In this document: in pieces, positions 1 through 12,365 of the stretch
How the letters are laid out: every line of letters begins with the position of its first letter
How positions within the stretch are numbered: position 1 is the stretch's first letter
Assembly (NCBI GenBank): GCA_007258455.2
Contig: VDFB02254869.1
Span: forward strand, 248,001 to 312,000
Source: Sequoia sempervirens
Taxonomy: Eukaryota > Streptophyta > Pinopsida > Cupressales > Cupressaceae
Reading direction: 5' to 3'
Length of the DNA stretch: 64,000 nt
The notes under the pieces: model-generated
What the model saw: the letters and a program-made list of their open reading frames with translations, nothing else
Told to the model about the DNA's origin: nothing
Databases searched by the model: none
Made by a program: the position numbers and the translations under genes

Positions 1-1856
1 ATACTCTTGTTTGGCTACAAGTGCATCCTTAATGCTATCTTCATTTGTATCTTCATATGTGAGCGCATGATTGATCATTGGTGTTGTATTGGACTCCTTT
101 GGGCTAAATATCTAATTGGACAGCCCCTTGAAAAGACAAAGCTTGAGCTTTCATTGCTAACTGCTTGCACATTCACTGTTGTTCCATCCATTTGTTGATT
201 TGGACTAGGGAGAAAAAAATCTAAATGCTTAGAAATAACAACATTACCCTCACCTTGCATAATAACCTACCATATTGACTCCTCCTCCATAGTGAGTGGA
301 CAATCCTCCTCCACTAGGGTAGCTAACAATTCATCAAAGCTGTCAGCTCTTGGAAGGCTTTTGGAAACAACTGGTACTAGTTCAAAACCATCATTATCAT
401 TCAAAAAAGCACATTCCAAAATAGGCTTTTCTTATTCAATAAAAGAAGGTTGAAACTCAAACAATGAGGAAGTCTCCTAAGATAGACTTACAACTGGTAT
501 ATCAGCTTCTAGCTCTTCTGTACAATAGAAAGGAATCTTCTTTAACCAACTAAAACATTGCAAATCAAGTACATGAGAAACTTGTTCAGTACTATACTCT
601 TCTTGTTGCTTCAACATATTTTCAAGCTTGTGAACCTACTGCTCTAGATCAATGTGACTATCAACTATTTCAACCTGGTCTAATTCCTTGTCATCCAACC
701 TTGAACAAAACTATTCAGTTATACTTGTGCATATTTCTTCAAAAATCTCAACATTAGCTTTCTCATTTACAACATGATCAAAAACATCAAAGCTCATATC
801 ATGGACAGTGTTATCAGGTTTAGTTTCATGCTCCTCATCATGGTCCAAGGCTCTATTTTCTTGTTGATCATCATTAATCAGAAACTCATCAGCTGGTTTG
901 ATGTCTTCCTGTTGTACTGGAACAATTTCTTCTGCTTGAAGATCTCTTTGTGCTAGTCGATAATGCTCCATAACTAGATGTAACAGATTTGGAGTTCTAA
1001 TCTCCTCCATAGGGAATGAGTTATTTTGATCAAGGGTCTGCTCTGCTTCTATTTTCTGGCTGATAGAGCATGATTTCATTTGTATGATAGGTGAATAAAC
1101 CTCACAAGGTGGTAGAGATGGGCTTTTCCAACTTGGAATTTCAAGGGTAGAAGTCTTAATAGTAGGTTCACTTGAAAACCCAGAAGATTTTTCCTATTTG
1201 AAAATTTGAAACTCATACTTGTGGTCCCCCTCTACTTCATCTTCTTTAACTCCAACTCTCTGCCTTTCAAAACTCTCTTCAAACTGCTTCCTTCAAACCT
1301 CCTCATGTAGCTTGCATTTATATTCTAGGTAAGCATGTCTTCCTTTGACCCGAGCTGACAAAAACTTTATTTTCCCCTCCTTAGCAGCTATCTTGCATTT
1401 AAGACCTTCAAATTGCATCCTTAACTCCTGATCATAAGAATAGGCTTGTTCAACCATTTCTTGTTGCCGCATAATGGTCCTTTTCTGCCTCTTAATGTCA
1501 ACCAACATTCTAGATATGCATGCAAACACCTTACCAATATCATCAATCTTCAAGTTGTGAAGACTTTGACTTAGATCCCACAACATACGGTCAACCTGTT
1601 GGATCAAATCCAGTACATTTTGGTAAGGGTTCTCCTGGGGATGATTATGTGGATAATCATTTGTAGGCTGATATGAAGGCTCGACAGGGCTAGGTGGGTG
1701 GTATTCATAGTGGGTATGCTAGTTTTCCTAAAAGAACATGGGATTTGAACTATAACCAGTTGCATGCTCAACTTGAAAAGGCTAATAAGGATGTTGATAA
1801 GCAACATTCTCATGATATAGAGGGTAATAATAAGCATTTTCTTGAGAATTTGACAT
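1..1856 (-). pseudogene. Decayed single-frame gag-like ORF of LTR element E (runs off left edge)
   Basis: The minus strand reads from an ATG at 1856 (MSNSQENAYYYPLY) to the window edge in one frame, about 618 codons, broken by roughly a dozen in-frame stops and no net frameshift. The four open stretches at 1607-1293, 1079-711 and 260-75 plus the start at 1856 all share this frame. The N-terminus is rich in Tyr, Pro, Asn and Gln. Residues around 1600-1300 are charged and helix-like (RQKRTIMRQQEMVEQ), suggesting a coiled coil, and the remainder is acidic. I recognise no enzyme motif. Its position, about 310 bp downstream of a primer-binding-site-like sequence, suggests gag or an accessory protein of an LTR retrotransposon. 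The stops are explained by CAG to TAG, CAA to TAA and CGA to TGA changes. The family assignment is inference. Confidence 0.55.
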
Positions 1857-2165
1857 CTTTTTCATTCAAAGAGCTGGAAACTCAGAACTAACAGATTCTT
1901 TTGAGACATAACAGCACTTGTGTCTGTGAAACCAGAAGATTTGAGCTTAGAGTTGCCAGGTGTTGTTAAAACTACCTCTAAAGGTTGATGACATTGAGAA
2001 AAACACCAGTTTCTCAATATTGTGATGTAATATTGCTTCTCCACTAAACCAGATTCAGGAGAGTCATCAAGTATTTATTTAAAACACCACAAAAGGAAAA
2101 TACTAATTGTTTTACACACCAAACAACAGCCAAAATGCAGAAAACTTGAACTGGAAACAAGTTTT

Positions 2166-2184
2166 GGTCCCACCGGGCATGCCA
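2166..2184 (-). other. Primer-binding-site-like sequence of element E
   Basis: Read on the minus strand, TGGCATGCCCGGTGGGACC follows a CA dinucleotide at 2190-2189 after four spacer bases. It begins with TGG, the complement of a tRNA CCA end, and resembles the TGGCGCCCACCGTGGGG sequence of element C in this window. This fixes the orientation of element E: its LTR lies to the right and its coding region to the left. Confidence 0.55.
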
Positions 2185-2188
2185 AAAC

Positions 2189-3130
2189 TGTTATCTACTA
2201 AAATTGCACCCTATTGAATATGAAATTCAACATTTCAATGTAACATGGGAAGACCTCTCAAAGTGTGGGATTCGATAAGTAGAGGTCAACCTATGGAGAA
2301 TGTCGGCTTCCTCTTGGTATCACCTATTCTATTGACTTGTTAGGAAAAGGGTAAGAAAGAGTACTTGAAATGAAACTAAACCCTATGGTGATACACCAAA
2401 TTTACTAAGAAGACATATAACACAGTTTATACACACTTTTTTAGTCAATGATAAAAGCTTTGTCATACACAACTCAATCACATACGTTTTCTGCATAAAC
2501 ATTTCCTGAAAAGGTTCATATGGCTACACCCCTAGAAGGAAGAAAGACTTCACAACTTGAGAATACTGCATTTTAAACACATATCACAACTTGCAAAAAT
2601 ACATATTGCTCTACTAAATGGTGCTAGGATAATACAAAACTACAAGGAATCAAACAGTTTCACAAGCAATTTCATCAATTATATAAATGCACACAATTTA
2701 ACAGAGAGATTGAAAAGGTAAAGTGCTTATACTCATTGATTTCAAAGGTGAAACACTGATATACATGCCTGTCATGAGCTACAAAATGTAATCTCTCTTC
2801 TGCAAAGGACTCCAAAAGTCACAAGACAGAAAAGTATCAAGTAAGAGCTAACTCAATAATGCGTTACAAAAGTAATATATCCATCCACTCCAAGTAGTAA
2901 AAAACCATGACTCAGCCATGAGAGTCAAATTCAAATGTTTATAAAGTCATAGGGACTTTAATACATGGCATACAAAGGGTATTACTGTTTTCAAACTTCT
3001 AAAGCATCAACAAGGTCACAATGTAATATATTAGTTTGATTGCAAATAAATGAAATGAAAAGGAAAAATGCCTAAGTCACTTATCAACATGTTTAGGGTT
3101 GAAAACCCTAAAACAAAACAACAACCAAAA
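2189..3130 (-). repeat. Probable 5' LTR of element E (outer end uncertain)
   Basis: The inner boundary is supported by TGTTATC on the plus strand (the LTR ends ...GATAACA on the minus strand) next to the primer-binding-like site. A TATAAA-type motif on the minus strand lies near 2945. The outer end is a guess placed near an AACA-rich run at about 3100-3130. The second LTR would lie left of the window, so it cannot be used to check the boundary. Confidence 0.35.
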
Positions 3131-6100
3131 ACATTATTTTTATTTTATTTGCTGCTCTGTAATTCTGGAACTTCACTGTGTTGCTGAGAGCACCGCTATG
3201 GTGTTTGTGTGAAGTTTTGAAGCTTTTACAGAGGATTGATGATGACGGACTTCTTGTATTTTCAATGAAAAAGAAAAAGTATCGAGCTCAGGTAACACTC
3301 TATTTCAGTAAATTGCTTCCTCCTTTATTTTTTGTAGAAAACATGTTCCATTCGAGCTCGTGGTTTCTCCATTTTCTATATTTTACTAGGCATTTTATAA
3401 ATGAATTCTCTCTTGTATAATCTAGGACCACGACTATATACTTGCACAAATTTGTTTGGAGTTCTGAGTAATCAAACCCGTGCCACCATTCATCTTTCAC
3501 TCTATACATTTGGCTTTTAGTTATGCCCGCAAGTATTCGAGGGTTTGCTTGTCTTCTCCATAGATATTCTAGCTCATTGTATTTTGATGAAAATGAAAGT
3601 TTCATTTCTTTAAAACTCTAGCTTGAGGGTTACCTATGGTTCGACATTTGTGGCTATATTTTTTTAAAATCTCCATTAAAATAAGAGCTGACTTAGTCAT
3701 TGTTCCATAAGAAAATGTTGCACTGTGAAGAAAAATGGTTTAATTCCATTGCACAACACAGGTTTAAACTAGGGCTCTACACATTTTTATATCTTTCATA
3801 AACAATACCCTTTTCACATGATCACCTTCAACAACACTATGCTCTATCATCCCAAATACAAAAGACAATCCTGTAAAGATTATCTACAAGTCTGCATTAT
3901 CTTTCCCTAATTGACTATATTTTATTTTTTTAAAATTTATGAATGAAAATATTTGTATCCTGTACGAGATTTTGGAACCTTAAGCCCCTTCTCCTACCTT
4001 CTTACTAAAATCTTCATGTACCTAACTTTGGCTGAGGCTTGGTATAATGCTTTATTTGATACATTTTGCTCACTGTTACTATCATATATTGCAATCTTCA
4101 ATATGCTAGCACTGTACATATTATAGCCATTCTCCCACATAGATATCATGGTTTCTCCACTTCATACTTGTGTTTCATCTTAATATGAATGAAACTTATG
4201 AGACACATTTCACAATATGCTTTATTAGCATCATATGTTGCCTTTGTGTTTGATCATTTCTAAGGATAATGATTGGCCTGCCTCTTGCTTATTCAAATTG
4301 TCATACTTGTTTCATGGAATTGTACATTATCCTAACTATGAAGGATTCAATTTTTTCGTGCCTTTTAGATGATTATATTGCCCTATTGGAACATTTTCAA
4401 CATTGATTATAAGGAGAAAGATCCTCCACTCCTATAGCAGGCTGTAATCAATGATTTATGTACTTTATTTTCCATGTGGAATGAAAGGATAAAAGATAGT
4501 ATATGGGCCTTCTTCTTCCAACAACTGAGTGTTCACTGGCTCTTGCTTATTGTAGATTTGAATCTTTTTTTATTCTTAGCTCTTTTTCACTCCTGTAGAT
4601 TCATATTTTGGGTTTGTAATTTTTTGAAAACCCATTCTTGCCTATGAAGGCCATGCATTTTATGATCCACACTTCAGTGACTTAGAATCCATTTTGATGA
4701 TGAGGGTTTTACTTTTTGTATTTTATTTCATAAAAAAATTATATATCAGTTATGCTTTCAGATTTACATGAGAAAGTAAATGTTTTGGGAGTTTGAATCC
4801 CCTTTAAGATTATAAAGTTCTCTGATATTCTTGATTTGTATGGATATCCTACTCCACTAGAGATGCCAATCTCATGAGCATAATATCCAAAGAGCAGTAG
4901 CTTTATATTCAACAATACTGTATCACCAGTACTTCCTTTTGACTTTGAACCCCCCTCACATGTGTATGGAAGATCTTATGGCTATGCACCTTGGTGACCA
5001 TGATGATGATTGCTTTGCTCAATTTTTAGAGACTAGTCATGCTATGAAATATGACATAATTATGTGGCCTCTAAAAGCTTCAATCATACCTCTTTCAATG
5101 TTTTTTGAAAAGCACAATACAACAACATGCCGAGCTCAACCTTTGTGGGAGTCACTTTTTACCCCAAGCGCTAAAATTTGATGAAATAATAACATTACTT
5201 TTCCTATATTTGCACATGAAACAAACAGTTAGAAACATATATGTATATGTCTTATGTGCTTGATGGTTGGTGTAGGAGCACGTACACCTCACCCTTAATT
5301 TGTGATCATGTGGAAGAAAATAGGGTGGTCAAGTGGTAAGAGTTGGTGTTTTGAGGTTTTATGTCACTAATAAGGTCTAAACAAGACCAATAGTCATGTT
5401 CTTGGGTGATTTTTTAGGTTTTGTGGACATAATGTGTAAAACAATTGCCGTCTTGCATCAAGGTTGTCTTGTAAGCCTTTGAGGGAAAATTTCTTGGATT
5501 TGTATGTGAATATTCAAGGTTGGAGCTTTGACAATGTAATAAGGCTTTTCAAATCCACTTGAGTGATTTCTAGGGGTCATAAGAGTTTAGGGAGGAAGAG
5601 TTTTTTAAAGGAGTCATTAAGAATGTCAAAATGCAGTTTAGAGTCTTAGAGATTTAATAAGATAGTTGGAGGCATTGTTGGTTAGTTTTATATTGGAGAA
5701 TGTACTTAAAGGCCTTTGAAAGGATTGAGAAGGGGTTGGAGAGTTTGGATATTGAGTTTCATTGAATAAAGCAACATATTTTTCTATTATTTCTCAAAGT
5801 TCTTGTATTATTCCTGAGTTTTTTGTATTGTTCTTTCACTGTACAGGACCGTACTTCTATTTAATGCCCTAAATTCTTGTGTCTAATATGAAATGGGAAT
5901 AATTTACTTTTGAATCTAATTATAAGTTCTACCAACAAATTTGGAGAGGGTTCTTATCAGTTTCTTCTAGTATGCCTGAGTAAGGCAATGAGGGTATAGT
6001 TTGAGTGTCCCATCATGTAAAAAGCCATACCTACTTAGTATTTTGGTCTATCACTCAGTGGGATGGCTTGGAAGTAGTGTAGAATGTGTTTCTTTGCAAT

Positions 6101-7423
6101 CTTGAGTGGAAAGGAAGTGAGTTGTAGGATGAGGAATGTCACCCTAGGGTGAAATGTTGTAATTTTTCATGAAAATTGATAGAGCAGACCCATGAGAGGG
6201 ATTTTTTCTATTTCCAGAAGGCATGTGAGAGTTTCTAAAGCTTGAAGGGGTCTAACTTAAGATGTTTGAACATCTGGTGTGGATTGAAGGGGTCAGTAAT
6301 GTGTATTTTCATTAAAGGTGCTCTAAAACCCTAGGTTTCTAGGCTACAAGAAAGGTTTTTGTGTAGGGGATCAAAATAATCCCTTGGGGTCTTAATAACT
6401 AGAGAATCCTTTGTTTGGAAGTATAAATGAAGACTATTTTAGGTTTTATTGGTTTGGGAATGAAATCTTGGAGGGGTCTCTTTGCAAAATTGGGCTAATT
6501 GTGAAGCCTTTTCAGGGGTATGTGTATTGAAAGTCTATACTGGTCCAAAATATTTGGAAATGAGGTTTACATATGTTGTGTAATAGGTAAAAGGGTATCT
6601 TGATTAACAATTTTTTTGTCAAGTGTTTGGAAAGATTTGGAGTTAAGGGCCTAAAATCGGGTTTGCATTGCTACTAGGATTGCAAGGGTGAAAGGGGGAA
6701 AATCTACTTATGATTGTTTTCAAACTTTGGGGATTGTTTGAATTGCTCTAATAGGCCATTTTTCATCTTGTTATATGCCTCTTATAGGAAAGTTATCAAG
6801 TGGTTTGTGATTGTACCCTTGGGTGTACATCAATGGTCTTGTTGCTTTCTTGGACATTTACAGTTTAAATGTTTGTTTAATACACTTGAGTGTCAGTTGA
6901 TACATTCATGGGTGCATGTACATGTAGTGTTAGAGACCGTCATTTCTTAGAGCACTGCTCTAACATTATTTCAATTTCTAGATGCAGGGGTTGGGAGTAG
7001 GAAGCTATGGAGGACGCAAGACAACTCAAAGTAGGAGATAAGACAAAGCAACAAACTCAGAACTAGTCATCAGGCAATGACTGGCCTCTTCCCCTATATG
7101 TGTATTCTTTTCTCTTAATCCATCAATGTATAATTTTTTCTTCAATTCCATTGAACAAGTTAAGTCTCATGACTTGTGTGAGACAAATATGTACTTTTGA
7201 ATCAATAAAGATTACTTTCAGAAAGATTTGTGCAAATCTTTTCAATATTGTATGCACTTGTATAAATGCAATAATTTGTTACTAAAACTTGTAATCTCTT
7301 TGATTTTTATGTTTATACAATTGAATGCAATATAGGGGAAGATAGATAAGAAATGTACTTCACTTTCAGTTTATAAACACTCTTTAACTCACTCAACTTG
7401 AGTAAATAACAAAAATGAGTAAC
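3131..7423. other. AT-rich stretch with no supportable gene
   Basis: Only short open frames occur here. The longest, such as 4939-5181 on the plus strand (80 codons, Met/His/Asp-rich start), show no recognisable domain and no paralogue in the window. No LTR pair, tRNA or tandem repeat was identified. It may contain old LTR debris, and GT-rich tracts at 5270-6500 resemble LTR or untranslated sequence, but I cannot prove this. Confidence 0.5.
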
Positions 7424-8011
7424 ATAAACATGAGTTGAGTTGTTGAGGGATGATAAGTTAGGAGTGTGTGATGTGAATGACATGAATTGTAGAGTTGTGA
7501 GGTGTGAATTTATGAAGTGTAGTGTGAGATTTCATGTATTAGATTACTAGATGCAATGAGCAGAAGCTGTCTACAATTTTCAATAAGACTATGAAAGTGT
7601 TGGTGATGTTGTGGTGGAATTTTTTGTTGCATTGAGATGAATTTCTCATTGTAACACTCTTCTCTATCTTCTTTTCTATTTTCGTAGTGAGCCTTTGGAA
7701 GTGAGCCTTTCTTTCTTTTGGGTAGTGATCCATCCAAAAATGATCCCTATTGTATTTGGTATTGTTATCACTCTATATTGTGAGTTGATCCTCATTGTGG
7801 TTTTTCCCTTCTTGGGTTTTCCATGTAAATATGGTATTTCTTTATGCATGGTGTTGCTTTTCTTCTATTTTTGTTATCTTCTGTCATGATAAGTCATTCT
7901 AACATATTAAGGGTTAATTGAATTAATGTGGATCTAAATATTTGTGAGGGTTTTGAAGTTTTAAGGTATAACTGATTCACCCCCCCTCTCAGTTGTCTTT
8001 TGCATTCAACA
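7424..8011 (+). repeat. Truncated 5' LTR of copia element A
   Basis: It matches 14256-14833 closely over its whole length and ends in CAACA just before the primer site. The sequence GGGTTTTCC and the surrounding GT-rich stretch near 7815 are typical of the R-U5 end of plant copia LTRs. The 3' LTR has a left half at 11588-12365 with no counterpart upstream of 7424, so this copy lacks U3. Confidence 0.75.
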
Positions 8012-8013
8012 AT

Positions 8014-8025
8014 TGGAATCAAAGA
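8014..8025 (+). other. Copia primer-binding site (initiator Met tRNA type)
   Basis: TGGAATCAAAGA sits two bases after the LTR end and differs little from the canonical TGGTATCAGAGC used by plant copia elements. Its position confirms the LTR boundary at 8011. Confidence 0.7.
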
Positions 8026-8069
8026 AAGTTTCCTTGGAAGAAAGCTTAAATGCTTGAGGTATATATGGG

Positions 8070-11000
8070 ATGGCACACAAGAAAGATGTTCCTCTATTTG
8101 ATGGATCAATTTATGCATTCTAGAAGACAAGGATGGAAGGTTTTCTAGTTTCTCTTGGATTTAAAATCTGGAAGTTAATTGGGATTGGATATAATATACC
8201 TGCAAATGGTCCAAAGCCTAATGATGAGAACAAGGCATATGAAAAAAATGGTAAAGCAAGGTATGCTCTCTTAAGTGGTCTTGGTAATTATGAATTGGTG
8301 AAAGTTATGAATCTAAAAACTAGTAGATAATTTTGGGTAAAGTTAGAAATAATTTATGAAGGAGATGATAAGGTCAAGCAAGCTAAGATGCAAAATCTAA
8401 AGATCACGTTTGAGACCTTGTGAATGTCTTAAGATGAAAACATCACAAGCTACTTGCAGAAGGTGGATGAAGTTTTCAACGACATCAGAGGTCTTGGTGG
8501 TGAACTGAAAGAAGAAGTGGTAAAGAAGGTACTTAGAACTCTTCCTAAATCTTATAGTCATAAAGTTTCTACTATTGAGGAATTACAGGAATTACATAAT
8601 TTGAACCAATATACCAGAGATCGATTGTATAGTTCTTTAAATAATTTTGAAATGAGAGAATTTGGTACAAGTAATGCAAAAGTTGAGACTACTTTTAAGA
8701 CTGGAAAATCAGAGAAGTCTATGGAATTAGATTAGGATGATCTTGATGATGTGGAAGCTAACTTTGTGAGAAGAATGAAAAATGGTACTATAAAGTATGG
8801 AGGTAATATACCTTTCAAATGTTTCAGTTGTGGAAAGATAGGTCATTATGCTTCAAGATGTCTAGCCAAAGCTTTGAATGACAAAAATAGGGAGAACAAA
8901 GGTAAGATGATTAAGAAAAGTTATTATGTTAGAGAATATGCAAGTATATCTAATGAAGAATATAATTATGCAGATGATGAGGATGGTGAATGCTTATTCA
9001 TGGCTTTAAAAGATGAAACTAATTCTACTAACTCTAAGGGATGTGTCAAGGAAAGGGCTCCAAAAGCAAGTACTAATACTGAAGGCACTTTGGTGTCTGA
9101 ATTTCATGCTAGACAGAAGAAGAACTACTAGATCATTGATAGTAGATGCTCTAATCATATGACCGGTGACAAGAGTAAGTTTGTTAAACTTGAAAAATAT
9201 GGAGGGCTTGTTAGGTTTGGTGATGATACATCTGCTAAGATATGTGGAAAAGATTCAATCAATTTTGATGGAAAGCATAACATTGATGATGTTCTTTATG
9301 TTAAGGGTTTAAGACATAACCTCTTGAGTGTTGGAAAAATTTGTAGCAAAGGATACAATCTTATGCTTCAGGATGATGGCTGTGAGATCAAAAAAGGCTT
9401 TAAAATTGTGATTATTGCTAGTAGAAGGATAGATGGAAATTTATATCACCTCAAAGGTGCTAATGGTTATTGTTACATGACTCAGATCAATGAGATTTGG
9501 CCATGGCATAGAAGAATGTGTCAAATCAATTTTGATAGCCTAGCGAGAATAAGTTTAGTTCAAGTTGTGAGAGATCCACCAAAGATTACAAAGCCTATCA
9601 ATGTTGTCTATAAGGAATGTCAAGTTGGAAAGAAAGCAAGAAGATGTTTCAAATTCAAAGAAAAATCTTCTATCGAACTATTGGAATTGGTGGATACAGA
9701 TATTTGTGGTCCTACCAGAGTAAGAAGTCTTCAAGGTGACACGTATTTCATGCTATTGATTGATGATTATTCTAAAATGGCATGGGTTACTTTTCTAAAA
9801 AAAATAAATCAAAAGCTTTAGATAATTTTAAAGCATTCAAAGTTATGGTTGATAATGAAATGGACATGAAAATAAACTACTTGAGGTCTGACAGAGGTGG
9901 AATTTCACCTCCAATGAGTTCAATATATTTTTTGAGAATCATGGAATAAAGAGGCATTTATCTGCCCCTAGGAATCCCCTGCAAAATGGAGTGGTTGAAA
10001 GAAAGAATAAGATTGTTCAAGAAGCTGCAAGGAAAATGATGAAAGAAGAAAATATATCGAAAGTCTATTGGAGAGAAGCAATGCATACTATTGTTTACAT
10101 ACTTAATAGAGTGCAAGCAAGAGAAAACAACACAAAGACTCCCTATGAGATATGGTATGGAAGGATTCCTATTGTTAAATACTTCAAAGTGTTTGTAAGA
10201 AAATGCTATATTAGAAGAGATGAAGAAAACTTAGGAAAGTTTGATGCAAGATCTGATGAAGGTATATTCCTTGGATATTTTACTAAAAGAAAAGCTTACC
10301 AGTGCTACAACAAGAGGCTGAGAAATATTGTTGAGAGTGCAAGTGTCAAGGTTGATGAATACCTATAGAAGAATTCAATGGTGATAGATGGATATGAATC
10401 AGATGAGTCTTCTTGTAGAGAAGAAGAAAAAGCTAAGGAAAAATAAGTACAAGCTAAAGAGGAAGGAGCTTCGAAAAAAATTCCTAAAACTCCTAAGTAT
10501 GTGGAAAAGAATCATTCTAAAGAACATATCATTGATGATAAGAGAAAAGGTATACTGACAAGAAGGAAAGCTATTGAAGAACGGGTAAATCTATGTTTAA
10601 TTTCTAAAGTTGAATCTAAGATAATAATTGAAGCATGCAAGGATGAGTATTGGAACATGACTATGGAAGAAGAACTAATGCAAATTGAGAAAAATCAAAC
10701 TTGGGAACTTGTCCCAAGACCAAAAAACAAGAATGTGATTGGAACTAAGTGGGTATTCTGGAAAAAACTAAATAAGAGTGGAGAAATGGTAAGAAACAAG
10801 GCAAGGATTGTGTGTAAAGGCTACTTACAAGTAGAAGGAATAGAATTTTAGGATCCATTTTCTCCAGTGGCAAGGATGGAAGCTATCAGGATTTTTTTGG
10901 CTTTTGCAACACATAATGATTTCAAATTTTATCAAATAGATGCGAAATATGCTTTCTTGAATAGTGAATTGGAAAAAGAAGTATACATAGAATAACTGGA

Positions 11001-11210
11001 AGGATTTTAGTTATCAAATAAACTGGACATGGTTTGCAGATTGAAGAAGGAATTATCTGCGTTGAAGAAATCTCCTAGAGCTTGGTATGCAAGGTTAGAC
11101 ATGTACTTATTACAAAAAAGATTCAATAAAGGTACCATAGATAGCAATCTCTACTTCAAAGTTGAAAAAGATCAAGTCTTGATTGTGGTTACTTATTATT
11201 GATTGTTGTA
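8070..11210 (+). pseudogene. Copia gag-protease-integrase-RT polyprotein, decayed
   Basis: The ORF starts at ATG 8070 (MAHKKDVPLFDGS) and stays in one frame to 9821, then shifts near 9800-9990 around an A-rich run. Gag is UBN2-like (ILRTLPKS-type segment near 8545). The zinc knuckle CFSCGKIGHYASRC is at about 8820-8862. The protease motif reads DSR near 9138 instead of the usual DSG, so it is probably inactive. Gag-pre-integrase follows (HNLLSVGKICSKGY, then WHRRM near 9500). Integrase shows DTDICGP and DDYSK blocks, a deletion after SDRGG near 9890, and NGVVERKN near 9985. RT begins near 10640 (GTKWVFWKK) and has IDAKYAFLN near 10940, but the YVDD block is gone at about 11195 and RNase H is absent. 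Several stops (TGG to TAG, CAG to TAG) fit deamination. Confidence 0.85.
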
Positions 11211-11239
11211 GTAAAGATGAGTTAGATTTTTCATTATGT

Positions 11240-11588
11240 AGTGGTTATTGGTGAGTGCTCCTAAGGCGGAGTATGCAGAGCAACAAAGGAAAGGAAGTTG
11301 CAGAGAAGTGGTAAACAGTATGATTAATGTTAAAGGGGGAGAATGAGAGATGCAAATATTTTCCCTTTTCCATTGATTTCAAAGGGGGGGGAGAGCAATG
11401 TGAAAAATGTTCAGTTGATAAAAAAGGGGAGAATGAGTCATGTGAAATAGAGTAATGAGTTAGTTCTGTAAGGGGAAGAAAAGACATAATGAGTTGGTAT
11501 GAAGTAGAGTATTGATGGTCAGAGTTGTTTTGTTTGTTGTTGATGGTTTTTCACTTCATGTGTTGCCATCAATGACAAAGTGGGAGAT
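11240..11588 (+). other. Copia 3' untranslated region with repeated polypurine tracts
   Basis: Purine runs occur near 11331 (AAAGGGGGAGAATGAG), 11381 (AAAGGGGGGGGAGAG), 11421 (AAAAAGGGGAGAATGAG) and 11577 (CAAAGTGGGAGA). The last directly precedes the presumed 3' LTR start and is the likely plus-strand primer. Repeated polypurine-like motifs are known from Sirevirus copia elements. No ORF of interest is present. Confidence 0.55.
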
Positions 11589-12365
11589 AGTTGCAAGTAT
11601 GTGTAGTTGGTGTTATCATTGATGTCAATAAGATTTGGTGTTGTCATTGGTTTCAACTGTATGAGCATGAGATTAGTGTAAGGGTGTGAGCAGTGGTATT
11701 AAGTTGATGTTGTCTCTGATGGTGCTTTGATTAGTTTCATTATGTTGTCATTAGTAAGCTACTAGTGTCAACCTCTAGTGTTGTTTTGATAAGCTTTTGT
11801 CTATGGATGTGTGGTTGAGTTACTATGTTTCAGTTGGCTTGATGGTAATGAGGAAGTGCTAAAGATATTGAGGAGGTGTCTTTGGTGCTTGGTTTCCAAG
11901 TGCTTTTGAGAAAATTTGAATAAAAAGAGGAAACAATGTGTTGCAATAGTGTTTTGTGTTGTAGAGTAGCTTCTGGTTTAGCTCTGCATTTATTTTGGGT
12001 TGAAGATCTACTTGTGTGGTTTGGATATGTTGATTAGCGATGTTCAGTGGTATTGCATCTATAATTTAGTGTGTTGGATTGTTACACAAAGGAATGTGTG
12101 TTCACCAATGTGTGAACTGTGTATTGCAGAAGTGTCTGAGAGATGTTTTTACTCCACATTTCTCCACAGAGTGGGTTCAGGTCTTACAGATTTGGAAGGG
12201 TGTTGATAGTGTTTGTATCTTTTTTCAATTGAAGTTGTTTGAGGTTTGGTGCTTCAGAAGGCATTTTCTTGAGTTTCAGTGTATGGAATAATTATTTGAG
12301 TGTATTGGATGTGTACATTCTTCAATTAATATTTGTTGCAAAGGAATTTGATAGATTTTAGGGTT
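11588..12365 (+). repeat. Left part of the copia A 3' LTR
   Basis: It begins immediately after the terminal purine tract with a sequence close to TGTTGCAAG and GT-rich text (TTGGTGTTATCATTGATGTC) typical of copia LTR starts. The TGTTG-like start pairs with the CAACA end at 14833. The right limit is approximate, because the foreign insertion begins somewhere around 12340-12380. Confidence 0.5.

Noticed and set aside
4939..5181. 80-codon plus-strand frame as a host exon
   Set aside because: No recognisable domain, no convincing splice context and no paralogue in the window.
5318..5350. tRNA-like or SINE-like text (GGTGGTCAAGTGGTAAGAG)
   Set aside because: It resembles an A box, but no B box, cloverleaf or A-rich tail follows, so neither a tRNA gene nor a SINE is supported.
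7424..8011. Solo LTR with no link to the copia pol
   Set aside because: A tRNA-Met-type primer site and a gag start follow it immediately, so it is the 5' LTR of element A, although truncated.
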